Shown: positions 36,683 through 46,497, numbered from the stretch's first letter. The stretch is DNA of 64,000 bases from Candidatus Celerinatantimonas neptuna (GCA_911810475.1 OU461276.1:2729501-2793500), one strand, 5' to 3'. The notes: generated by a model from the letters alone, not told the origin. Translations and numbers: made by a program.

Positions 36683-37658
36683 AGTGAAAAAAGCGGGGTT
36701 GTCGACATCGGTTCAAGATGGTGGGCGTGAAGGTTTTTATCATCTGGGGATACCGCCTTCAGGTGCCTTGGATCAGTATTCCATGCAGACTGCGAATCTG
36801 CTGGTCGGTAACGATGAAAATGCGCCAGTGATCGAATGTACTCTGATGGGCCCTGAGTTAGTTTTTCATCAGCCAACGGCGATTGCAATTTGTGGCGCAA
36901 AGATGAGCCCGGCTCTGGATGGGCAGGCCATTGCGGTGAATACCTGCGTTCGTGTCAAAACAGGTCAGACATTAAGTTTTGGGTTTGCCAGTGCCGGTGC
37001 GCGTTGTTATATCGCTGTGGCCAAGGGGCTTCATCTTCCCCCAATGCTCGGAAGTTGCTCGACATACGGCATCGGTCGCTTAGGCGGTGTGGATGGTCGG
37101 TTGTTGGCCGCTGGTGATCAATTACCTATTTCAGCGGTTGAGTATGTGAGTACATTGGAGAAAAGCATACCAGAGTCACTGTTGCCTAATCTGGATAAAC
37201 ACGCCGATATTCGTGTTGTCACCGGACTGTATGCACACCGGTTAACAGCAAAATCACTGGATGGTTTTTTTGCGGATACCTGGACAGTGGGTACTGAAGC
37301 TGACCGGATGGGTTACCGTTTTAAAGGGGGGCGGGCACTGGAATTTAAGCCGCGAACTCAGCCATTTGGGGCCGGTTCAGATCCATCAAACATTGTTGAT
37401 GCATGCTATCCGATAGGATCGATACAAGTTCCGGCCGGCAAAGAGCCGATAGTTCTTCATCGGGATGCCGTATCAGGTGGTGGATACGCCATGATTGGTA
37501 CGGTGATTAGTTCAGATTTGGATCGCATCGCCCAGCTTCAACCTAATCATCAGGTTCGTTTTGTCCGGGTCACGCTTGAGCAGGCACTTGCTGCCCGTAG
37601 TGACAGAACACAGCGATTAGCTCTGTTGAGGCGTTACTTAAATAACCTCAACTCGTGA
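36672..37658 (+). CDS. pxpC: PxpC, 5-oxoprolinase subunit C / biotin-dependent carboxyltransferase family
   Basis: The 328 residues open MSIEVKKAGLSTSVQDGGREGFYHLGIPPSGALDQYSM, the KipA/allophanate hydrolase subunit 2 signature. They continue with NAPVIECTLMGPEL, CYIAVAKGL, SDRMGYR-like EADRMGYRFKG (about 213) and QVPAGKEPIVLHRDAVSGGGYAMIGTV. With PxpB it makes the catalytic core that resembles the carboxyltransferase domain of urea carboxylase. Its start lies inside the end of pxpB (11 bases), implying coupled translation. Confidence 0.92.
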   Translation: MSIEVKKAGLSTSVQDGGREGFYHLGIPPSGALDQYSMQTANLLVGNDENAPVIECTLMGPELVFHQPTAIAICGAKMSPALDGQAIAVNTCVRVKTGQTLSFGFASAGARCYIAVAKGLHLPPMLGSCSTYGIGRLGGVDGRLLAAGDQLPISAVEYVSTLEKSIPESLLPNLDKHADIRVVTGLYAHRLTAKSLDGFFADTWTVGTEADRMGYRFKGGRALEFKPRTQPFGAGSDPSNIVDACYPIGSIQVPAGKEPIVLHRDAVSGGGYAMIGTVISSDLDRIAQLQPNHQVRFVRVTLEQALAARSDRTQRLALLRRYLNNLNS

Positions 37659-37761
37659 TAAGAAGTCACCATTAATCGCAATTGATTCATGATGGATCTG
37701 AAGTGTTTTCTGATGTGGGATTTCAGGTTGAGTTTAAGGCAAATCCAGGCCGTCATAGCCA

Positions 37762-37842
37762 TTCTATGGCAAGTGGATTTAACGCCGAAATCGAGCTGAA
37801 TCCCTTGTCGAAAAGGCTTCTTTATCCCGAGTTTAGATGAAG
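37762..37842. repeat. Degenerate dispersed repeat, copy 2
   Basis: This matches the copy at 25787-25862: TTCTATGGCAA, ATCCCTTG..GAAAAGG and ATGAAGT line up in order. It lies in the 250-base gap between pxpC and the permease gene. Confidence 0.5.
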
Positions 37843-37905
37843 TCGTAAGTTACAACGATAAAGGCAGGCGATGATCTGCTATTCAAATATACAGGAGATA
37901 TAACA

Positions 37906-39231
37906 ATGGCAAATTTATCACAGGATGTGTCGGGTCAGCAGGACCTTTCGACGATGCCTGTTCCCGAGCATGCTAAAATGGGAAAGTTATCACTGACCAT
38001 GGCATGGTGGTCAGTCTGTAGTGCTGTATTTTATATTGTTGTCGGTGCTTCATTAGCCATGAGCTATGGTGCAAAGAATGCCATTATCGGGATGGTGTTA
38101 TCCGTTGTTAGCTATGGTGTCATCAATGCAATCATCAGCCGTTATGTCATCAGCAACGGTTTGTCGGTTGCGCTTTTTTCCCGTCGGTTGTTTGGTAAAG
38201 CTGGCGCTTCCCTTGCAACATTGATTTTTTTTCTAACCGCTATTTATTATGCCGTATTTGAAGGCTCGGTTATCGCGGTTGCTTTTAACCATCTGTTGCC
38301 GAGTTTAGCGTATAAATGGGCGGCTCTGGTGGTGGTTTTATATAGTGTTCCGTTGATCTTTGGGAGTGTTCAGCATTGGCTCGATAAATTTAATGGCGTA
38401 TTGCTGCCTTTTTATCTGATAGGTCTGGCTATTACGATTGGCGTTGCTGTTCATGAATATGGTTATCAACCCGGATGGATTGATGCCGGCCCGGCAAAAC
38501 CTGTTGCTTATGGCTGGTGGCATTGCTTTACCTATTATATGGGCGTTTGGGTATTGATGTTATATACCTTTGACTTTGCCCGTTTTGGCCGTAAACAGGA
38601 TAGTCATTATCATGCCCGCTTCAATTTTGGGATGCCGTTTTATCTGGTGACTTTTTTACTCAATGGCATAGTTGGTATTTATCTGGTTTCCAGTATTCCT
38701 CAACAGGGAAGCTTAAGTGAACTGAGTGTCGTGATGGCGATTTTAAAATTGCTTGGATTTTTAGGGTTGGTCTTCGTCTGGATTACGCAAACCCGGATTA
38801 ATACGGCCAATTACTATCTTGCAACGATTAATATGCAGGCCTTTTTTGAGCAATTAAAGGTATTGAAGTTATCCCGGTTACTGTGGGCCGTTATTGTCGG
38901 GGCATTGGTGTATGCAATGATGTTAGCCGATGTGTTTACCTATTTGTTGCAGGCGTTAGCCTATCAGGGGGTCTTCGTTGTGGCTTGGGTGGGAGCAGCA
39001 CTTGCGCACATTGCTTTGAATAAAGGGGGCGAAATGCCTCTTGAACAAGTTCCAATGTTTTATCGTCCCGGATTGATTGCCTGGTTTGCCAGTACGATTG
39101 CCGGTATGGTCATTATGCATCTGAGTGCACCATTTAGCTCATTTGCGGCCCCTATCACATTTGTGCTCTCGTTACTGCTTTACTGGGGACTGACCCGGGC
39201 TGACAGACCTATGGAGCCTGTGAGTGCCTGA
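37906..39231 (+). CDS. NCS1-family (cytosine/purine/allantoin) permease
   Basis: The 441-residue protein has about 12 membrane helices and the NCS1/CodB profile: SLTMAWWSVCSAVFYIVVGASLAMSYGAKNA in helices 1-2, GLSVALFSRRLFGKAGA after helix 3 and RFGRKQDSHYHARFNFG in the middle loop. Members import cytosine, purines, hydantoins, allantoin or thiamine with H+ or Na+. Placement after pxpC suggests uptake of the compound handled by the biotin-dependent enzymes; the 247-base gap allows a separate promoter. A terminator follows. Confidence 0.88.
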   Translation: MANLSQDVSGQQDLSTMPVPEHAKMGKLSLTMAWWSVCSAVFYIVVGASLAMSYGAKNAIIGMVLSVVSYGVINAIISRYVISNGLSVALFSRRLFGKAGASLATLIFFLTAIYYAVFEGSVIAVAFNHLLPSLAYKWAALVVVLYSVPLIFGSVQHWLDKFNGVLLPFYLIGLAITIGVAVHEYGYQPGWIDAGPAKPVAYGWWHCFTYYMGVWVLMLYTFDFARFGRKQDSHYHARFNFGMPFYLVTFLLNGIVGIYLVSSIPQQGSLSELSVVMAILKLLGFLGLVFVWITQTRINTANYYLATINMQAFFEQLKVLKLSRLLWAVIVGALVYAMMLADVFTYLLQALAYQGVFVVAWVGAALAHIALNKGGEMPLEQVPMFYRPGLIAWFASTIAGMVIMHLSAPFSSFAAPITFVLSLLLYWGLTRADRPMEPVSA

Positions 39232-39265
39232 TTTTTGTAAGCTTTGATTGAGTGACTTTATTTAC

Positions 39266-39301
39266 CCGGGGGCATCGCTTTAAATGATGTCCCCGGCTTT
39301 A
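39266..39301 (+). terminator. Terminator after the NCS1 permease gene
   Basis: CCGGGGGCATC (39266-39276) and GATGTCCCCGG (39286-39296) form a stem with a nine-base loop, followed by CTTTA. The T-run is short but the GC-rich stem is strong and the position fits. Confidence 0.7.
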
Positions 39302-39511
39302 TGTGTTCGATGCCAGCCAATGAAGAGTGCGAAATCCTGACGTAAAGTTTATGCGTTACAGGGGAGTAGCCCATATACTAATTTAACTAAAGTTTATATT
39401 TTTTGTTTATAAATCATATTATTACAATAATTTCTACAGCCATTATTTTAGCTCTGTTTCCCATCAGTTATCGGCCATATTCCACTTGCTTTACACTTTA
39501 TAGCCCTGTTC

Positions 39512-39551
39512 TTTACGCAAACTTTACGCCGATGCATCAAGTCTTTATAGA
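39512..39551 (+). promoter_or_regulatory. kdp promoter with KdpE-like direct repeats
   Basis: TTTACG (39523-39528) and TATAGA (39546-39551) are spaced by 17 bases, giving a sigma-70 promoter about 50 bases before kdpF. TTTACGC occurs twice, 11 bases apart (39512 and 39523), and TTTACACTTTATA lies just upstream, near 39490. Such T-rich direct repeats over the -35 region are where KdpE binds in E. coli. Confidence 0.5.
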
Positions 39552-39609
39552 TATTTGACGCCTGTCTTGCTTACCCTGTGCCCATCTTGGTCAATCAAAG
39601 GAAAGAACG

Positions 39610-39693
39610 ATGCAGTGGCTTGAACTGGCAGTTGCCATCGGTTTGTTGATTTATCTGGTCTTTTATTTAGTGAATCCGGGGAAAGGCGCATGA
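39610..39693 (+). CDS. kdpF: KdpF, small subunit of the Kdp potassium ATPase
   Basis: A 27-residue peptide, starting MQWLELAVAIGLLIYLVFYL, is one membrane helix, as KdpF is (29 residues in E. coli). KdpF stabilises the KdpABC complex. AAAGGAAAG lies just upstream. Its stop overlaps the ATG of kdpA (ATGA), so translation is coupled. It is too short for routine gene finding. Confidence 0.92.
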   Translation: MQWLELAVAIGLLIYLVFYLVNPGKGA

Positions 39694-41363
39694 TGATGTG
39701 GCAGACATGGGTTTATCCGGCAGCCTTTATGCTGTTGGTATTACTTCCTGCTCCGTGGCTGGGGCGTTATATCCATTCCCTGATGCAGCGACCGACGTTG
39801 CCGGGGGAATCCGTATTACTCAAAATCTGTGGGACTCGTTCAGATAATGAGCAGAATTGGAAGCAATATTTAGGGGCGGTTTTATTCTTTAATGCGGTTG
39901 GCTTTGTCGTTTTACTGGCATTACTGCTATGTCAGGGAGTGTTACCGCTTAATCCGGCACATGTTCGTGGAATGTCACTTCCAATGGCGATTAATACAGC
40001 AGTGAGTTTTGTCACGAATACCAATTGGCAGTCCTATCATGGCGCGGCTCAGCTTTCCTATCTGAGTCAAATGTTAGGTGTGGCTGTTGCCAACTTCGTT
40101 TCTGCGGCAACCGGTATAGCGGTTGCTGTTGCATTGTTTCGGGCATTGAGTCGCCATGGGGGTGAAACACTCGGGAACTTTACACAGGATCTGCTGCGTA
40201 TCTGCCTGGGTATATTACTACCGATGGCCCTGATTGTTGCAGTAATCTTAATGAGTCAGGGCGTACCACAAACATTTCATGGCCCAGTGTTAACCCATCC
40301 GTTGGATGCTGCTTCTCAGATTATTGCCATGGGGCCTGTGGCATCACAAGAGGCGATTAAACAGATTGGAACCAATGGTGGCGGATTCTTTGCTGCGAAT
40401 TCAGCCTACCCATTTGAGAACCCAACAGCATTGTCAAATTGGGTTGAGATGATTGCCATTTTACTGTTACCGGCAGCTATGGTCTGTGCGTTTGGTGAAT
40501 TTATTCATAATCGCAAACACAGCTATACCATTTTGGCGACGATGGCGATTCTGTTTGTGATTGGTTTAGCCATTGCGCTGCAGCAACAATTGGGGGCTGA
40601 CCCGGTACTCGCTCATTTAACAACGGTTAAAGGGCATTGGCAGGGAATTGAAAGCCGCTTTGGTGTGGTACTTTCGACGATTTGGGCCAATGCAACCAGT
40701 GCTGCGTCTAATGGTTCTGTCAATGCGACATTGGATAGTTTTTCACCAATTGCTTCGATGGTTGCCATGGTCAACATTCTGACCGGGGAAGTGATCTTTG
40801 GCGGTGTCGGATGTGGTATTTACGGCATGTTGTTATTTGTCATGCTGACTGTTTTCTTATGTGGCCTGATGGTGGGGCATACTCCGACTTATCTGGGCAA
40901 ACCTTTGAATATTAATATTATAAAATGGGTGGTATTAACCATGTTGGTGATGCCGGTTGGTGTCCTGGTTCTCGGTGGTTGTAGCCTGTTATTGCCACAT
41001 ATTCGCTCGGTTATCGGGGTCGCCGGTCCTCATGGGCTATCCCGGCTTTTATATGCGTTTGCATCGGCCACTGGGAATAACGGTTCGGCTTTGAGTGGTT
41101 TTAATGCTGCGAATTCTGTTCAGGAGATTATTTTAGCGGTTGCTATTTTATTGGGACGTTATGGAATCATGATCCCGGTGATGGCCATTGCCGGTGAATT
41201 TGTTAAAGCAAAACGAATTGAGACCGGACATGGTTCGCTGCCTATTCACGGGATGTTGTTTGCAGTATTGCTGATTTTTAGCATCTTTGTGATTGGTGCA
41301 TTGGCGTTCTTGCCGACACTGGCTCTGGGGCCGATTGCCGATTCTCTGAGAATGGGAGGCTAA
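39690..41363 (+). CDS. kdpA: KdpA, potassium-translocating subunit
   Basis: The 557-residue membrane protein has the four pseudo-repeats of the SKT fold and their filter segments: NTAVSFVTNTNWQSYHG (about 105), GTNGGGFFAANSAYPFENPTA (about 230), the TSAASNGSVNATLDSFSP segment (about 345) and SATGNNGSALSGF (about 465). It conducts K+ into the complex under severe K+ limitation. Length equals E. coli KdpA (557). It starts inside kdpF and ends two bases before kdpB. Confidence 0.95.
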   Translation: MMMWQTWVYPAAFMLLVLLPAPWLGRYIHSLMQRPTLPGESVLLKICGTRSDNEQNWKQYLGAVLFFNAVGFVVLLALLLCQGVLPLNPAHVRGMSLPMAINTAVSFVTNTNWQSYHGAAQLSYLSQMLGVAVANFVSAATGIAVAVALFRALSRHGGETLGNFTQDLLRICLGILLPMALIVAVILMSQGVPQTFHGPVLTHPLDAASQIIAMGPVASQEAIKQIGTNGGGFFAANSAYPFENPTALSNWVEMIAILLLPAAMVCAFGEFIHNRKHSYTILATMAILFVIGLAIALQQQLGADPVLAHLTTVKGHWQGIESRFGVVLSTIWANATSAASNGSVNATLDSFSPIASMVAMVNILTGEVIFGGVGCGIYGMLLFVMLTVFLCGLMVGHTPTYLGKPLNINIIKWVVLTMLVMPVGVLVLGGCSLLLPHIRSVIGVAGPHGLSRLLYAFASATGNNGSALSGFNAANSVQEIILAVAILLGRYGIMIPVMAIAGEFVKAKRIETGHGSLPIHGMLFAVLLIFSIFVIGALAFLPTLALGPIADSLRMGG

Positions 41364-41364
41364 C

Positions 41365-43371
41365 ATGCGAGAATCAATGATAGGCCAGGCTATTCTGGCT
41401 GCTTTTAAACGCTTTAATCCGGTCATGTTAGTTCGTTCTCCGATTCTGATGTGTATCTGGGTTGCCGCGGCATTATGTACACTCGAATCAATATTCGGCG
41501 GGACTGCTCAGGGAGTGAGCCATTCTTTGGCCTGGCAGCTGACGGGTTGGTTATGGTTGACTCTGTGGTTTGCCAATGTGGCCGAAACACTGGCTGAAGG
41601 CCGGGGTAAGGCCCGGGCTGATAGTCTCAAGGCCAATCAGGGGCAATTATCAGCACTTCGGGTCAGTAGTCTGGATACCCGTGAAGGTGAACAAGTTGGA
41701 AGTCATCTACTTAAAAAAGGTGATTTAGTGCTGGTTTGTGCCGGGGAAACAATTCCGGCAGATGGTGAAGTGGTGAAAGGCATTGCTTCGGTGAATGAAG
41801 CGGCAATTACAGGTGAGTCTGCACCGGTAATTCGTGAATCAGGTACCGATCGCAGTGGTGTGACCGGTGGAACTGAAGTGGTGTCTGATTCAATCTATGT
41901 GAAAATCAGTCAGGATCCCGGGGCAGGAACGTTGGACCGGATGATTGCACTGGTTGAAGGGGCGAGCCGGCAGAAAACACCAAATGAAATGGCTCTGAGC
42001 ACATTGCTGATTGGACTGACCCTTATCTTTTTATTGGTGGTCATCACGCTGCCATTATTCTTGGGCTATACCCATGCCAAAGTGCCGACAATCTATCTGA
42101 TTGCACTGTTTATTACCCTGATACCGACCACAATTGGTGGATTATTATCAGCTATCGGGATCGCCGGGATGGATCGCCTGGTTCGTCTAAATGTGATTGC
42201 TAAATCAGGCCGTGCGGTTGAAGCAGCCGGCGATATTCAGACATTATTGTTGGATAAAACGGGAACGATTACTTACGGAAACCGTTTGGCTGAGCGATTG
42301 ATCAATGCGCCAGGTGTGACCCGTCAGAGTCTGAATAATGCGGCGGTTCTGGCTTCTCTTGGGGATAATACTCCCGAGGGAAAATCACTGCTGAAACTGG
42401 CCAAGCAACAGGGCGCCGATGCGCAGTTGCAAGATAATGATGAAATTATCGAATTCAGTGCCGAAACCCGGCAAAGTGGTTTAAACCGCTGCGGTGTGGC
42501 TTATCGTAAAGGCGCGGTCGATGCGATGCTTGAATCACTGGGGCTAAATCGTCAGAATGCTCCGGCTCCATTAATGCATGCGGTTGATGAGATTGCTCAG
42601 GGAGGAGGAACGCCACTTTTGATCAGCGAAGATGGCAAGTTACTGGGTGCTGTTGAGCTAAAAGATGTGATTAAAGAAGGGATCCGCGAACGGTTTATTC
42701 AGATGCGTGAACTAGGGATCCGGACTGTGATGGTGACGGGTGATAACCCACTGACAGCGGCTGCGATTGCTGCTGAAGCCGGGGTCGATGACTTTGTCGC
42801 TCAGGCAACACCAGAGAAGAAATTACAGTATATTCGTGAAGAGCAGGCTCAGGGGCGATTGGTTGCTATGTGCGGTGATGGAGCCAATGATGCTCCGGCA
42901 CTGGCCCAGGCAGATGTCGGTTTGGCCATGAATGAAGGGACTCAGGCGGCTAAAGAAGCCGGAAACCTGGTGGATCTTGATTCGAATCCGACCAAATTGC
43001 TGGATGTTGTGAAGGTGGGTAAACAATTGTTGATGACGCGTGGTGCATTGACAACGTTTTCTATTGCCAATGATGTGGCTAAATACTTTGCTATTTTACC
43101 TGCGCTATTTGTTGCCGCGTACCCTGCTTTGGGCGTTTTGAATATTATGCATTTGCATAGTCCTCAAAGTGCGATTCTTTCGGCCATTATTTTTAATGCA
43201 TTGATTATTATCGCGTTAGTGCCACTGGCTTTGAAAGGGGTCGATGTGGACCATAGCATTGCACAGCTGCTTCGGCGTAATTTGCTGATTTATGGTGTCG
43301 GCGGACTGTGTGTCCCATTTATTGGCATTAAATTAATCGATATGTTGATCCATGCTTTAGGCTGGGTATAG
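41365..43371 (+). CDS. kdpB: KdpB, P-type ATPase subunit
   Basis: The 668 residues show the P-type ATPase signatures: AITGESAPV (about 149, with the Ser that is an inhibitory phosphorylation site in E. coli), DKTGTITYGN (phosphorylated Asp about 300), the nucleotide-domain region near 380, TGDNPLTAAAIA and MCGDGANDAPALAQADVG. It couples ATP hydrolysis to K+ transport. A canonical length and all catalytic residues suggest it works. Confidence 0.96.
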   Translation: MRESMIGQAILAAFKRFNPVMLVRSPILMCIWVAAALCTLESIFGGTAQGVSHSLAWQLTGWLWLTLWFANVAETLAEGRGKARADSLKANQGQLSALRVSSLDTREGEQVGSHLLKKGDLVLVCAGETIPADGEVVKGIASVNEAAITGESAPVIRESGTDRSGVTGGTEVVSDSIYVKISQDPGAGTLDRMIALVEGASRQKTPNEMALSTLLIGLTLIFLLVVITLPLFLGYTHAKVPTIYLIALFITLIPTTIGGLLSAIGIAGMDRLVRLNVIAKSGRAVEAAGDIQTLLLDKTGTITYGNRLAERLINAPGVTRQSLNNAAVLASLGDNTPEGKSLLKLAKQQGADAQLQDNDEIIEFSAETRQSGLNRCGVAYRKGAVDAMLESLGLNRQNAPAPLMHAVDEIAQGGGTPLLISEDGKLLGAVELKDVIKEGIRERFIQMRELGIRTVMVTGDNPLTAAAIAAEAGVDDFVAQATPEKKLQYIREEQAQGRLVAMCGDGANDAPALAQADVGLAMNEGTQAAKEAGNLVDLDSNPTKLLDVVKVGKQLLMTRGALTTFSIANDVAKYFAILPALFVAAYPALGVLNIMHLHSPQSAILSAIIFNALIIIALVPLALKGVDVDHSIAQLLRRNLLIYGVGGLCVPFIGIKLIDMLIHALGWV

Positions 43372-43380
43372 GGAGTTGTG

Positions 43381-43893
43381 ATGCGTGTTGCTATTCGAAC
43401 ATTCATATTGTTAAGTGCTCTATTGGGTGTGGGATATCCGTTACTGGTTAGCGCCATTGGTCATACATTTTGGTCGTATCAGGTTGATGGAAGTTTAGTG
43501 CGTAGTGGTGGTAAAGTGATTGGTTCGTTATTGATTGGTCAGCCTTTCCATTCGCCGCAATATATCCATGCCCGTCCATCAGCAAACGGTTATCATGCCG
43601 ATGGTTTGGCAAAAGACCATCGCCCGGTAACGTTTGCGGGGTTAAGAGCGTTTGCGCAAAGTCAGCACAGCGCCCAACCGGCTATGATGACGTATTCCAG
43701 CTCTGGCGTGGACCCTGATTTGCCGGTTGCTGCTGTCCGTTCGCAGTTCCCCAGAGTGGAAAAATACTGTCATGCCAGCGCGGTTCAATTGCAGGAATTG
43801 CTGGCAAGCCATATTGAATCTGGTATCCTCGGCCCACAAGTTGTGAATATTTTAAAATTCAATTTGGCATTGAAACCTATCTGTCATGCGTGA
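43381..43893 (+). CDS. kdpC: KdpC subunit
   Basis: The 170-residue protein starts MRVAIRTFILLSALLGVGYPLL (one membrane helix) and has the periplasmic KdpC body with IGQPFHSPQYIHARPSANGYHADG, SSGVDPDLPV and LQELLASHIE. It bridges KdpA and KdpB. AGGGAG precedes the ATG at 43381; a GTG three bases earlier is possible. The C-terminal LNLAL segment is slightly altered (KFNLALKPICHA). It overlaps kdpD by eight bases. Confidence 0.93.
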   Translation: MRVAIRTFILLSALLGVGYPLLVSAIGHTFWSYQVDGSLVRSGGKVIGSLLIGQPFHSPQYIHARPSANGYHADGLAKDHRPVTFAGLRAFAQSQHSAQPAMMTYSSSGVDPDLPVAAVRSQFPRVEKYCHASAVQLQELLASHIESGILGPQVVNILKFNLALKPICHA

Positions 43894-46495
43894 TGAAAGC
43901 AGGGCCGATGCACTGTTAGAAGAGCTGAATCAGCAAGAAGACAGCGAGCGCGGCAAACTCAAAATATTTTTAGGGGCTGCCGCCGGCGTTGGTAAAACCT
44001 ACGCGATGCTTCAAGAAGCGAAACAGCTGTATGAACAGGGTATTGACCTGCTCATTGGTGTGGTTGAAACACATGGTCGTATTCAAACTCATACGTTGAC
44101 TGTCGATTTACCGATTCAGCCTTGTCAGCGGGTGAATTATCGTGGGCAGACGTATGCTGAATTGGATTTAGACGGTATTTTAAAACGTCATCCTCAATTA
44201 GTTTTAGTCGATGAATTCGCCCATACAAATATTCCTGGTAGCCGCCATGAAAAGCGGTATCAGGATGTCGAAGAACTGCTTAGCGCTGGTATTGATGTTT
44301 ATACCACGCTGAATGTTCAGCATCTTGAAAGTCTCAATGATCTGATTTATCAACTGACCCAGGTACGTGTGAACGAGATTGTACCGGATCAGGTTGTTTT
44401 AGATGCTCAAACTATCCTTTTGGTTGATTTACCGCCCCAACAGCTGATCGAACGGCTAAAACAAGGTCTGGTTTATGTTCCTGAGCAGGCTCAGACTGCT
44501 TTGCAGGCTTTTTTCTCAGTTGGAAATCTGACGGCTCTGAGGGAGCTTGCGATTCAGTCTGTTGCCAGTCATGTTCAGGGGAATATGAATTTGCACTGGC
44601 GAACGCAAGGGAAGCCAGAAGTTGTCTTGCAGGAACGCCTGATGCTTTGCTTAGGCGATAAGTCGGATGCAAAACGACTGATTCGAAGTGCGCAAAGAAT
44701 GGCACTGCGCCGTCAGATCCCCTGGTTTGTATTGCATGTGAGTGCAGTCCAGTCACTTAGCTTGGATATGGAAGAAAATCTGACATTTGCAGCCAAGCTT
44801 GGGGCTCATATCATTACGGTGAATGATCCAAATATTGGTGAAGCGATCTTAAGTGTTGCCCGTACTCAGTCAATTTCTCAATTATTACTTGGTCAGTCAC
44901 ACCCCAAATGGCCATGGCAAAAGTCACTTCTTAATTATTTGCTGCGAAACCTTGGAACGCTCGAATTAACTGTTATTGAAGAGAAACATGCTGATCGAGA
45001 GAAGATTTCAAAAAAATGGCGTGGCTTTAATCGTCGTTCGTTTGGTTTTCAGTTTTTAACTTCAATCGGTTGTGTTGTCGGTGCGACGATTTTGGGATTA
45101 TTGCTTTCGCCGTGGATCCCTGCAAGTGCAATGCCGCTTTTATTCATTCTGGCTGTGCTTTTAAGCGCGATGAATACCAGTGCGATTGCAGCAACGATGA
45201 TGGCATTATTGTCCTTTGTGGTCTGTAATTTCTTTTTTGTGCAGCCGTTCTATACCTTTCATGTCACTAATGATAGTGATTTTTTAAGTCTGTTAGTGTT
45301 ATTAGGTGTGGGGTTGCCGGTAGGAAGACTGGCGGCACATCAGCATCAGCAGCTTCGGGCACTACGTAAGTCGCAGCATTTGACACAAATGTTACTTGGG
45401 CTCAGTCAGGCCCTTAGTAGTGCAAATAATCTAAAAGATGTAGCGCGTCATTGCGAGCGGGTGATAGGGCAATCGCTTCAATGTGGTTGTTCAGTGATTG
45501 ATATTAACCAGCAACGGGTTGCTGGAGGAATGACCGTATTAGGATTAACCGATCAGGCGGCGCTGCAGTGGTGTCTTTCACATCAGCAAATGGCCGGTCA
45601 TTTTACCAGTACGCTTAATGGTGCAACCATGCAGTTTCATCCGTTGGGTAAAGACATGGCGATTGGACTGGAATTAAGTGAGGTATTACCTCTGGCCGTT
45701 GATTATCAACTCCAGACGATGTTGACTGATGTCCGGGCCACGATCGAGCGGATTATTCTGACTGATCAGTTGCAGGTAAGTCGTTTTGAATCGGAAACGA
45801 ACCGGGTAAGAGCCGCATTACTGTCGTCTGTATCACATGATCTGAAAACCCCGCTGGCGAGTATTATAGGTTCTACATCGACGTTGTTAGATTATCAGGA
45901 TCGGTTGGCCGATGCGGATCGTCAGGCATTATTAAATTCTGTTTTGCAAGAAGCTGATCGTTTAACGAGTTATATTCAGAATTTGTTAGATATGATTCGA
46001 TTGGGTCAACCTGATTTTCAGTTAAAACGTGAATCGTTTGAAATAAGAGATTTATGCGAACAGGTGATCGATCGCTTTAAGGATGTTTTAGGTGGGCGTG
46101 AAGTTATTCTCAAACTTGATAGTAAAGTGAACCGGCTGTATGTTCACCGGGCGCTGATGGAGCAGGTGTTGGGGAATTTGCTGGATAATGCCATTCGCTA
46201 TTCTCCAGCGGAACAGCCCATTACCATTCAGACATTATATTCACCCCCTGATGTGATAATTGATGTGATTGATCAGGGCCCGGGAATCGCATCTGAAGAT
46301 CGTAATAAAATATTTGATCTGTTTTATACCCAACCGGTTGGTGATAGCGGGAGTCGAGGGACAGGGCTCGGGCTTGCGATATCAAGGGCAATGGTTGAAG
46401 CCCATGGTGGCCGGATCTGGAGCTTTCCGGGTCATTATGGGACCGGAACCTATATGCGTATCGCATTGCCGATTGATACCAACATCAAGGAGTAA
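43886..46495 (+). CDS. kdpD: KdpD, osmosensitive K+ channel sensor histidine kinase
   Basis: The 869 residues hold an N-terminal KdpD domain with Walker A GAAAGVGKT (about 31) and VLVDEFAHTN (about 107), and a universal-stress-like domain (about 250-370). Four closely spaced membrane helices (about 395-490) follow, then a GAF-like region and the kinase core: H-box SSVSHDLKTPLASI (about 650), N-box NLLDNAIRYSP, G-boxes DQGPGI and GTGLGLAIS. It phosphorylates KdpE at low K+ and high ionic strength. It overlaps kdpC and is 2 bases from kdpE. Confidence 0.95.
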   Translation: MRDESRADALLEELNQQEDSERGKLKIFLGAAAGVGKTYAMLQEAKQLYEQGIDLLIGVVETHGRIQTHTLTVDLPIQPCQRVNYRGQTYAELDLDGILKRHPQLVLVDEFAHTNIPGSRHEKRYQDVEELLSAGIDVYTTLNVQHLESLNDLIYQLTQVRVNEIVPDQVVLDAQTILLVDLPPQQLIERLKQGLVYVPEQAQTALQAFFSVGNLTALRELAIQSVASHVQGNMNLHWRTQGKPEVVLQERLMLCLGDKSDAKRLIRSAQRMALRRQIPWFVLHVSAVQSLSLDMEENLTFAAKLGAHIITVNDPNIGEAILSVARTQSISQLLLGQSHPKWPWQKSLLNYLLRNLGTLELTVIEEKHADREKISKKWRGFNRRSFGFQFLTSIGCVVGATILGLLLSPWIPASAMPLLFILAVLLSAMNTSAIAATMMALLSFVVCNFFFVQPFYTFHVTNDSDFLSLLVLLGVGLPVGRLAAHQHQQLRALRKSQHLTQMLLGLSQALSSANNLKDVARHCERVIGQSLQCGCSVIDINQQRVAGGMTVLGLTDQAALQWCLSHQQMAGHFTSTLNGATMQFHPLGKDMAIGLELSEVLPLAVDYQLQTMLTDVRATIERIILTDQLQVSRFESETNRVRAALLSSVSHDLKTPLASIIGSTSTLLDYQDRLADADRQALLNSVLQEADRLTSYIQNLLDMIRLGQPDFQLKRESFEIRDLCEQVIDRFKDVLGGREVILKLDSKVNRLYVHRALMEQVLGNLLDNAIRYSPAEQPITIQTLYSPPDVIIDVIDQGPGIASEDRNKIFDLFYTQPVGDSGSRGTGLGLAISRAMVEAHGGRIWSFPGHYGTGTYMRIALPIDTNIKE

Positions 46496-46497
46496 TC

